Shown in pieces: positions 1-5,607 of a stretch of DNA of 10,410 bases. The notes beneath the pieces are model-generated. The model ran no database searches and was not told the DNA's origin. It worked only from the letters and a program-made list of their open reading frames with translations. Position 1 is the first letter of the stretch; each line of letters starts with the position of its first letter. A program made the translations under genes and the position numbers. This DNA is from an uncultured bacterium (GTDB lineage Bacteria > Cyanobacteriota > Vampirovibrionia > Gastranaerophilales > Gastranaerophilaceae): assembly GCA_900551965.1 (NCBI GenBank), contig URYF01000052.1, positions 1-10,410 of the forward strand. Direction: 5' to 3'.

Positions 1-2
1 GG

Positions 3-1475
3 TTTATCAATTTTAAAGCTGGAGATTCTCTTCTTGCAGACTTAATTGGCGAAATTTATACAAAACGTGATAATTTTGGCAGACCTGATAGTATTGAGAA
101 AGAAAAAATTATATTAGAATACATTTCGGCAAATCCGACAGGACCGTTCCATATCGGGCACGGACGATGGGCTGCAATGGGCAGTGCGCTTGCTAATCTT
201 TTGAAATTCTACGGACACGATGTTTATCAAGAGTTTTATATAAATGATGCTGGTTCTCAAATTCAAAAACTGGGCCGTTCTCTTATTATAAGAGTAAAAC
301 AAGAGTTAGGTGAAAATATAGATTTTCCTGAAGATGAAATCGAAAGAAAAAATTATTACCCTGGTGATTATTTAATCCCTGTAGCAAAAGCTTTTGTTGC
401 GGAAAAAGGCATAACATCAGCTGATGTTGATAATATTGATTTAGCTGTATATTGTGATTTTGCAAAGGCTTATGAAGAGAAGGTTCAGCGAGATTTACTG
501 GATAACTTTAGAGTTTCTTTTGATAAATTCTATTCTGAATTATCTTTGCATAATTCCGGTAAGGTTGAAGAATGTGTTCAAAAACTTAGAAACAGCGGTA
601 AAATATATGAAAAAGAAGGTGCTGAATGGTTCAAATCCTCTGATTACGGTGATGATCAAGACAGAGTTATTAAAAAGGCTGATGGTTCTAATACTTATTT
701 AACTGCCGATATAGCTTATCATGTGGACAAACTTGAACGCGGTTTTGACAGAATGATTAATATCTGGGGTGCTGATCACCACGGTTATGTTGCAAGAGTA
801 AAAGCTTCTATCGAGGCTCTTGGGTATAATCCTGACAAACTTGAAGTTTTATTGGGGCAGCTTGTTAACCTTGTTATAAACGGTAATGAAGTTCGTATGG
901 GTAAACGTAAAAATATGGTTACCTTGGAAGATCTTATTGATGAAGTAGGGGTGGATGCGACTCGCTTTTGGATGTCAATGAGAAATATTGATACAACATT
1001 GGATTTTGATATTGAACTTGCAAAAACAAAATCTGATGAAAATCCTGTATTTTATGTTCAATACGCTCATGCCAGAGCCTGCTCAATTATTAGAAATGCC
1101 ATAAATGACAGACTTGATACAGAAAGCGGCAAAACTATTCCTGCTGTTGTTTCTCATGACGAATTTGAAAAACTTGTGTCTGAATTTAATATGAATACAG
1201 CGTTGTTAGCGGTTAAAGATGCCAGAAAACTTGTATTAAAACTGGAAGAGTTCAAATCTTTAATTAAAACTTCAGCTCAAACCCGTCAAGTATATACAAT
1301 TTGTCGTTATGTACAAGAATTGGCTTCTGAATTTCATTCATTCTATAACTCAACAAGAGTTATTACAGATGATATTGAGGTTACAAAATCAAGATTAGTC
1401 CTTGTTTGGGCATTCAAAACAGTATTGGCAAATGCTTTGAATATTCTTGCTGTTTCTGCACCGGAAAGAATGTAG
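3..1475 (+). CDS. argS: Arginyl-tRNA synthetase, 5'-truncated by window edge
   Basis: Class Ia aminoacyl-tRNA synthetase that charges tRNA-Arg with arginine in the cytoplasm. The reading frame is open from the first complete codon at base 3, so the true start lies outside the window; 490 residues of a usual 550-590 are visible. The ATG at 177 is internal. The ATP-binding signature SANPTGPFHIGHGR carries the HIGH motif at bases 150-161. The KMSKS-equivalent loop reads RMGKRKNMVTLEDL (about bases 892-933), with Gly in place of the usual Ser. The C-terminal DALR anticodon-binding domain includes YAHARACSIIRNA, and the protein ends in the family-typical tail SAPERM, so the 3' end is intact. The next gene starts 8 bp after the stop, which suggests co-transcription. 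The identification is secure; only the N-terminal Add1-type domain is missing. Confidence 0.97.
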   Translation, partial: FINFKAGDSLLADLIGEIYTKRDNFGRPDSIEKEKIILEYISANPTGPFHIGHGRWAAMGSALANLLKFYGHDVYQEFYINDAGSQIQKLGRSLIIRVKQELGENIDFPEDEIERKNYYPGDYLIPVAKAFVAEKGITSADVDNIDLAVYCDFAKAYEEKVQRDLLDNFRVSFDKFYSELSLHNSGKVEECVQKLRNSGKIYEKEGAEWFKSSDYGDDQDRVIKKADGSNTYLTADIAYHVDKLERGFDRMINIWGADHHGYVARVKASIEALGYNPDKLEVLLGQLVNLVINGNEVRMGKRKNMVTLEDLIDEVGVDATRFWMSMRNIDTTLDFDIELAKTKSDENPVFYVQYAHARACSIIRNAINDRLDTESGKTIPAVVSHDEFEKLVSEFNMNTALLAVKDARKLVLKLEEFKSLIKTSAQTRQVYTICRYVQELASEFHSFYNSTRVITDDIEVTKSRLVLVWAFKTVLANALNILAVSAPERM

Positions 1476-1483
1476 GTGAACAA

Positions 1484-1927
1484 ATGCTCAGGCAAGTTTT
1501 AGCTATATTATTTATAATATTATTTGGAACAAGTTCAAATGTTGCAGGCGCTGTAATTATACCGGATTATATAACTCCCTTATATCCGTCTAAAACACCG
1601 CAGAAAGTTGCTCAAACCCCTGAAGGTCCGGCTTGGGGAGCCTATATGAGAGAACTTCAACGGAGAATAAAAATGAACTGGATTCCTCCAAAAAATTCAG
1701 AAAAACAACGTGTAGTACTTTTGTTTGCTATTCGTAAAGATGGGTCTTTGGAGTCTAAAGACATTAAAGTTTTAAAATCTTCTGGTGATTTAAAGTGTGA
1801 TGATGCTGCAATTCAGTCAGTTATTCTTGCTGTGCCATTTAGACCGCTCCCTGCAGAATTTAAAGGTGAAAAAATAGATATTCAATTTACATTTGATTCT
1901 AATTTTGTTGGTGCATCTATAAAATAA
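1484..1927 (+). CDS. Exported protein with TonB/TolA-type C-terminal domain
   Basis: 147 residues from the ATG at 1484. That start follows an AGGTGA ribosome site at 1474-1479 and gives a proper signal peptide; the longer upstream frame overlaps argS and lacks one. Residues 1-23 form a signal peptide (MLRQ, then a hydrophobic core) with a likely AGA|V cleavage site at 23/24. Residues about 50-140 resemble the TonB_2/TonB C-terminal fold: an amphipathic helix (WGAYMRELQRRIKMNWIPP), then strands with VVLLFAIRKDGSLES, a KVLKSSGD turn, a DDAAIQSV helix and the FRPLP motif. Classical TonB has an uncleaved N-terminal anchor and a long Pro-rich linker. Both are missing here, so an energy-transducing role is doubtful. 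A periplasmic partner-binding role is inferred. It probably shares the argS transcript. The stop codon overlaps the terminator region of the opposite-strand SRP RNA. Confidence 0.82.
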   Translation: MLRQVLAILFIILFGTSSNVAGAVIIPDYITPLYPSKTPQKVAQTPEGPAWGAYMRELQRRIKMNWIPPKNSEKQRVVLLFAIRKDGSLESKDIKVLKSSGDLKCDDAAIQSVILAVPFRPLPAEFKGEKIDIQFTFDSNFVGASIK

Positions 1928-1929
1928 AA

Positions 1930-2187
1930 AAACCGTGCCACTGTCTATCGAAATTTATAAATCCGCTGTCCTTTAATACTTCCTACTTCAAAAATTAAAA
2001 CACCCGCAAAATCAATCTTAGTGCTGCTGGGTTTCCCCCCTGACACGGTTCGAAGGTTTACGCCATCTTAACTTTTGCTATCAACAGTTATATTAAATTT
2101 CAACGTACTCATAAAGCCCTCACAACAGGCTCTGCACCCCGCGTTGGCTTCGGGTCGAGAGTTCGCAACACCCCGTGGAGCACGGCT
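1930..2187 (-). ncRNA. ffs: Signal recognition particle RNA, long (Alu-containing) type
   Basis: RNA scaffold of the signal recognition particle, which with Ffh targets nascent membrane proteins to FtsY. On the minus strand, the Ffh-binding domain IV is plain: GTCAGG (2044-2039), stem GGG, tetraloop GAAA (2035-2032), stem CCC, then AGCAGC (2028-2023). This is the conserved bacterial symmetric/asymmetric loop arrangement, followed by the usual ACTAAG. The termini pair: GCCGTGC at 2186-2180 with GCACGGT at 1938-1932, extendable by two A-U pairs. A run of seven T follows at 1932-1926, giving a terminator. The total of about 258 nt matches the large bacterial SRP RNA (Bacillus-like), not the roughly 100-nt small form. 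The GC-rich 5' part (about 2187-2110) sits where the Alu domain belongs, but I did not fold it fully. Ends are estimated from the pairing and promoter position. Confidence 0.93.
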
Positions 2188-2211
2188 TATTTTTATTCTA
2201 GCATAAAAATA
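2188..2211. promoter_or_regulatory. 24-bp near-perfect palindrome over the SRP RNA -10 box (possible operator)
   Basis: TATTTTTAT (2188-2196) and ATAAAAATA (2203-2211) are exact inverted repeats. The 6-bp centre TCTAGC pairs at 4 of its 6 positions, so 11 of 12 base pairs of the dyad match. It covers the SRP RNA -10 and transcription start and lies about 115 bp upstream of the superoxide reductase gene. It does not match the Fur or PerR box consensus as I know them. AT richness inflates such matches, so function is uncertain. Confidence 0.4.
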
Positions 2212-2223
2212 TGATATTAACAC
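2195..2223 (-). promoter_or_regulatory. Promoter of the SRP RNA gene
   Basis: On the minus strand, an extended -10 box, TGCTAGAAT (hexamer TAGAAT at 2200-2195), lies 7 nt before the predicted RNA 5' end at about 2187. A weak -35, GTGTTA (2223-2218), sits 17 bp further upstream. Spacing and position agree with the closing stem of the RNA, which supports the call. The -35 matches only 3 of 6 consensus bases. Confidence 0.55.
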
Positions 2224-2251
2224 ATTCCGGTTTACACTTTTTATTACCCGT

Positions 2252-2281
2252 TTGTCCTGCTCTGTCTTCCTAATGTATTTT
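2252..2281 (+). promoter_or_regulatory. Possible promoter of the superoxide reductase-ferritin operon
   Basis: TTGTCC (2252-2257) and TATTTT (2276-2281), 18 bp apart, are the best sigma70-like pair in the region, each matching 4 of 6 consensus bases. They would start transcription near 2288, leaving a leader of about 38 nt that contains the strong ribosome site AAGGAGA (2310-2316). This is weak evidence in AT-rich DNA. Confidence 0.2.
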
Positions 2282-2325
2282 TCTATTGAACTCTTATTCT
2301 TTAATTTGAAAGGAGATATTCAAAC

Positions 2326-2721
2326 ATGACAGAACGATTAGAGTTATATAAATGTGAAGTTTGCGGGAATCTGGTTGAAGTTATACTGCCGGGAGTCGGC
2401 GAACTTGTATGCTGCGGACAACCGATGAAATTGTTGGAAGCTCATAAGAATGATGATCAGTATTCAGAAAAACATATTCCTGTTTTTGTTGAAACTGATG
2501 ATAAAGGTGATGAAATTCGTGTAGGGGCTACATTGCACCCGATGACAGAGGAGCATTATATTCAGTTTATTGAAACAATTTCTGATGGCAAAAACCATAC
2601 AGAACTACAGTATTATACTCCGTTTGATCTGCCTATAATGCTTTTAAAAGATAAATTTGGGATAGAAAAAGCACGTGCATTTTGTAATCTTCACGGCTTA
2701 TGGGAAGGTGAACAGGATTAA
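2326..2721 (+). CDS. dfx: Desulfoferrodoxin (two-iron superoxide reductase)
   Basis: Reduces superoxide to hydrogen peroxide in the cytoplasm without releasing oxygen, the usual strategy of anaerobes. The length of 131 residues is normal for the class with two iron centres. The N-terminal desulforedoxin domain has a complete Cys4 centre: C10, C13, C29 and C30. The catalytic neelaredoxin-type centre has its ligands H50 (in EKHIPVF), H71 (LHPM), H77 (EEHY), C120 and H123 (FCNLHG). The Glu-Lys pair before the first His, important for substrate attraction, is present as E48-K49. A strong ribosome site, AAGGAGA at 2310-2316, sits 9 nt before the ATG. The ferritin gene follows after 28 bp with its own ribosome site, so the two form an oxygen/iron stress operon. 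The electron donor (rubredoxin or similar) is not in this window. Confidence 0.97.
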   Translation: MTERLELYKCEVCGNLVEVILPGVGELVCCGQPMKLLEAHKNDDQYSEKHIPVFVETDDKGDEIRVGATLHPMTEEHYIQFIETISDGKNHTELQYYTPFDLPIMLLKDKFGIEKARAFCNLHGLWEGEQD

Positions 2722-2749
2722 TTGAACCATTAATAGTAAAGGAGTAATA

Positions 2750-3256
2750 ATGATTAGTGATAAAATCAGGGATATCCTTAATGACCAGATTAACAAGGAA
2801 TTTTATTCCGCTTATTTATATCTTTCAATGTCTGCTTATTTTTCAGAAATTGGTCTGTACGGCTTTGCTAACTGGGCTAAGGTACAGTCTAAAGAAGAAA
2901 TCGACCACGGAATGATTTTGTTTGAATATATTCTTGGCAGAAATTCTCAGATTCATCTTGCGCAGATTGGAATGCCGAATTTTGATATGAGCAGTCCTAT
3001 TGAGGTTTTTGAACAAATTTATAATCATGAACGCTCAATAACATCTGCTATAGATTGTGTTGCAGAAATGACAGAAGGTGAATGTGACTTGGCTACTCGA
3101 AATTTCATTGATTGGTATTTAAGAGAACAAATTGAAGAAGAAGCCTCTGTTTCACGTATAATTGCAAAATTAAAGGCTTTTGGGGCTGAAAAATCGGCAC
3201 TGTATCTTATTGATAGAGAATTGTCCACGAGAGAATATTCCTCTTTGAACTACTAA
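2750..3256 (+). CDS. ftnA: Bacterial non-haem ferritin
   Basis: Iron-storage protein forming a 24-subunit shell that oxidises Fe(II) and stores it as a mineral. The 168 residues align by position with E. coli FtnA. The ferroxidase residues are all present: E17, Y24, E50, H53, E94, Q127 and E130, with E129 also present for the third metal site. Two four-helix-bundle landmarks are clear: EFYSAYLYLSMSAYF in helix A and EEIDHG in helix B. No haem-binding Met typical of bacterioferritin was identified in context. A strong AAAGGAG site (2738-2744) lies 5 nt before the ATG. Being 28 bp behind the superoxide reductase gene suggests joint expression: peroxide made by the reductase is less harmful if free iron is locked away. 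Confidence 0.97.
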   Translation: MISDKIRDILNDQINKEFYSAYLYLSMSAYFSEIGLYGFANWAKVQSKEEIDHGMILFEYILGRNSQIHLAQIGMPNFDMSSPIEVFEQIYNHERSITSAIDCVAEMTEGECDLATRNFIDWYLREQIEEEASVSRIIAKLKAFGAEKSALYLIDRELSTREYSSLNY

Positions 3257-3279
3257 ACTTGTAGAATATTGCGGATTTG

Positions 3280-3294
3280 TAAACAATTTGTTTA
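3280..3294. promoter_or_regulatory. Perfect 15-bp palindrome at the kinase promoter (possible operator)
   Basis: TAAACAA-T-TTGTTTA is an exact inverted repeat of 7 bp arms around one base. It lies between ferritin and the kinase gene, and its right arm contains the candidate -35 TTGTTT (3288-3293). A dimeric regulator bound here would cover the promoter. The stretch TATTTTTC follows, so a weak terminator for the ferritin operon is an alternative, though the loop would be very tight. Confidence 0.35.
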
Positions 3295-3316
3295 TTTTTC
3301 AAAAATATTTTATTAT
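3288..3316 (+). promoter_or_regulatory. Candidate promoter of the kinase operon, giving a leaderless start
   Basis: TTGTTT (3288-3293) and TATTAT (3311-3316) are 17 bp apart; the -10 matches 5 of 6 consensus bases and the -35 matches 3 of 6. Transcription would begin at about 3323, which is the A of the kinase ATG. No ribosome site is visible before that ATG, in agreement with a leaderless transcript. Confidence 0.4.
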
Positions 3317-3322
3317 GTTTAT

Positions 3323-4903
3323 ATGACTTTAGGGAAGATATTATACGTTGATGATGATAAATTGTTGACTTCTACTTTTTCTACGTTAATGAAGGTTGAA
3401 GGCTTCAAGGACGTTGTTGTCTATAATGACCCGGTTGAAGCCATAAAATATTTAAAAACAGAAGCTCCTGATTTAATTATTTCAGACTTTTTGATGCCTG
3501 AAATGAATGGTCTGGAGTTTTTGCGTGAAGCAAAGAAGATTTATCCTGAAACAAGTATGATTTTATTAACAGCTTATGCTGATAAAGAAAATGCTATAAA
3601 GACGATTAATGAGATTGGGGTTTATAAATACATTGAAAAACCATGGGATAATGATGACTTGATAATGAATATCAAAAACGGTATCGAAAGAAGTCACCTG
3701 CTTGCTGATTTAAGAGAAAAGATCGCAGAATTAGAAGAGGCAAAATCACAGCTGACACAATATTCTGAAAAGCTTGAAGAACTTGTTGCAGAGCGTACCA
3801 AAGAGCTTACTTTAGCAAATATGAAGTTGTCAGGAATTATTAATTATTGTGCCGATGGGATTATAATCATCGATGCCAAAGGGCAGATTGAGCAGGTTAA
3901 TCCTGCTTGTGAAAACATGGTTGGTCTTGCGGCTGATTCACTTTGTAATATGAAAATTCAAGAAATTGCCTATACTGATAACCCTCAATATAATAAAGCC
4001 TCTAAGTCCTCGGTTAAAAATACTATATTAGGGCTTTCTTGTGATAATTCCGAATTTTTGTTGCGGGATTTGTATATCAGAAACGTTCTAAGTAATGAAT
4101 CAATTCCTGTAGAAATCAATTTTGCATCATTATCGAATGAATATTCTGATGATGAAAAATTTGTAGGTGTAATCAGGAATTTTAGTGTTCAAAAAGAAAC
4201 TGAACGATTAAGAGATGATTTTATTGCAACCTTGACACATGATTTAAGAACTCCGTTATTAGCAGCTATTCAGACGCTGAAATTCTTCCTTGACGGCTCT
4301 TTGGGTGAAGTTCAAGAACAGCAAAAAGTTCTGTTATCTACTATGCTTCAAAGTAATGAAGATTTGCTTGGGCTTGTTAATGCTTTATTAGAAGTTTACA
4401 GGTTTGAAAGCGGTAAATTATCACTTTGCAAAACAGTGTTTAATATAAAAGATTTAGTAACTCAATGTTATGATGAGTTAGAGCCGCTATCCAAGAAAAA
4501 AGATATATCATTCAATCTGCATTGTGAGATTGATGATGGATTATTGATAGATGCGGATAGGGCTGAAATCAAACGTGTAATTACAAATTTATGCGGGAAC
4601 GCGTTAAATTACACAAATAAAGGCGGAACTATTGATGTTCATATTAAAGCGCAATCAGGAGATTTGATTTTCTCTGTAATTGATAACGGTAACGGTATCC
4701 CAAAAGAAGATATTCCGCATTTGTTTATGAGATTTTCTCAAGGAACGAGCAAAAAACGTTCTACTGGTACAGGTTTAGGGCTTTATCTTTCCCGGCAGAT
4801 TATTGAAGCTCACGGTGGTAAAATCTGGGTTGAAAGTAAAGTTAATAAAGGCAGCGAATTTTCGTTCTTACTTACTAATTCGGTTGCAAAATCAAGAGTA
4901 TAA
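3323..4903 (+). CDS. Soluble hybrid histidine kinase (REC-coil-PAS-HisKA-HATPase)
   Basis: 526-residue cytoplasmic sensor kinase with no membrane segments. The start chosen is ATG 3323 (MTLGKILYVDDD). A TTG 54 bp upstream would add a poorly conserved, AT-driven extension. Domains: a receiver at about 5-125, with acidic D10-D12, phospho-acceptor D55, T83 and K106 in EKPW; a coiled coil at about 128-168; a PAS fold at about 170-290 (ADGIIIIDAKGQIEQVNP); HisKA with HDLRTP at H306; and HATPase_c with N-box N426, G1 box DNGNGIP at 454 and G2 box GTGLGL at 482. All catalytic motifs look intact. A receiver at the N terminus suggests it takes phosphate from, or is gated by, another kinase. The PAS ligand is unknown. 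An 11-bp gap leads to a response regulator gene, its likely partner. Confidence 0.95.
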   Translation: MTLGKILYVDDDKLLTSTFSTLMKVEGFKDVVVYNDPVEAIKYLKTEAPDLIISDFLMPEMNGLEFLREAKKIYPETSMILLTAYADKENAIKTINEIGVYKYIEKPWDNDDLIMNIKNGIERSHLLADLREKIAELEEAKSQLTQYSEKLEELVAERTKELTLANMKLSGIINYCADGIIIIDAKGQIEQVNPACENMVGLAADSLCNMKIQEIAYTDNPQYNKASKSSVKNTILGLSCDNSEFLLRDLYIRNVLSNESIPVEINFASLSNEYSDDEKFVGVIRNFSVQKETERLRDDFIATLTHDLRTPLLAAIQTLKFFLDGSLGEVQEQQKVLLSTMLQSNEDLLGLVNALLEVYRFESGKLSLCKTVFNIKDLVTQCYDELEPLSKKKDISFNLHCEIDDGLLIDADRAEIKRVITNLCGNALNYTNKGGTIDVHIKAQSGDLIFSVIDNGNGIPKEDIPHLFMRFSQGTSKKRSTGTGLGLYLSRQIIEAHGGKIWVESKVNKGSEFSFLLTNSVAKSRV

Positions 4904-4914
4904 AGGTGGTTAAG

Positions 4915-5589
4915 ATGTCTAAAAGTATTAAGGTTACAATAATTGAAGATCATGATATGACCAGAATGGGTCTGTCTTTCGCGCTTTCAAACAATGAAGC
5001 TATTGAAGTTTTAGGAACAGCTTCAGATGGTTTGGAAGGGGTTGAGCAGGCTCTTAGTGTAAAACCGGATCTTGTAATTATGGATATCGGATTGCCTACT
5101 ATTGACGGTATTGAAGCAACTCGTAAAATTAAAAATTCTATGCCGGAGATTAAAGTTTTGATGAACACTTCCCGTGATAACGAGGATGATATTCTTGATT
5201 CGTTTGCTGCAGGGGCTGACGGATATATTACAAAAGGTGCAACTTCAGAACAGACAATATCTGCAATAAAAGCTGTAAGTGAAGGGGTTGGCTGGCTTGA
5301 TCCTGCTATTGCCCGTGTTGTGCTTTCAAATATTAGAAAAAACAGTCAGCTTGATTCCAAATCAGGCGGAATTAATTACCAGAAAGGTAAGAATCTTTAC
5401 GGTTTAACCGAGCGGGAAATGGAAGTTTTAGCTTTGCTTGTTGAAGGGTTAAAGAACCCTCAAATTTCCAAAAAACTTGTTATTACAATTGCTACTACAA
5501 AAACCCATGTTCATAATATTTTGCAAAAGCTTTATGTAAAAACCCGTTCAAAGGCTGTTGCTACTGCTATGAAAGATGGCTTAGTTTAG
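4915..5589 (+). CDS. NarL/FixJ-family response regulator (REC + LuxR-type HTH)
   Basis: 224-residue DNA-binding response regulator. The start is ATG 4915, 5 nt after AAAGGTGG (4902-4909); the GTG at 4906 lies inside this ribosome site and is rejected. Receiver residues 5-120 carry E11-D12, phospho-acceptor D57 in MDIGLP, T85 and K107 (YITKG), all intact. The output domain (about 159-224) starts LTEREMEVLALLVEG and continues through the LuxR-type recognition helix region ATTKTHVHNILQKLYVKTRSKAV, followed by a terminal helix. It probably acts as a transcription regulator after phosphorylation by the adjacent kinase. NarL-type regulators usually pair with HisKA_3 kinases, whereas the neighbour has an ordinary HisKA domain. 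The targets are unknown. It is co-directional and close-packed with both neighbours, so this is an operon. Confidence 0.95.
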   Translation: MSKSIKVTIIEDHDMTRMGLSFALSNNEAIEVLGTASDGLEGVEQALSVKPDLVIMDIGLPTIDGIEATRKIKNSMPEIKVLMNTSRDNEDDILDSFAAGADGYITKGATSEQTISAIKAVSEGVGWLDPAIARVVLSNIRKNSQLDSKSGGINYQKGKNLYGLTEREMEVLALLVEGLKNPQISKKLVITIATTKTHVHNILQKLYVKTRSKAVATAMKDGLV

Positions 5590-5607
5590 ATTTTGGCAGG
5601 TTATGGT

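Noticed and set aside
114..302. Minus-strand open frame of 62 codons
   Set aside because: It lies wholly opposite the well-supported argS frame (including the HIGH region) and has no recognisable features.
454..702. Plus-strand open frame of 82 codons
   Set aside because: It is an out-of-frame shadow inside argS with low-complexity composition.
1928..2325. Possible hidden protein gene in the 398-bp gap between the TonB-like gene and the superoxide reductase
   Set aside because: The gap is explained by the SRP RNA on the minus strand and two promoter regions; no frame with a start and ribosome site was seen.
2843..3228. Two minus-strand open frames opposite ferritin
   Set aside because: Ferritin is certain from its complete ferroxidase site, and the antisense frames have no start signals or family features.
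4950..5168. Minus-strand open frame opposite the response regulator
   Set aside because: It is antisense to the conserved receiver domain and its composition mirrors the coding strand.
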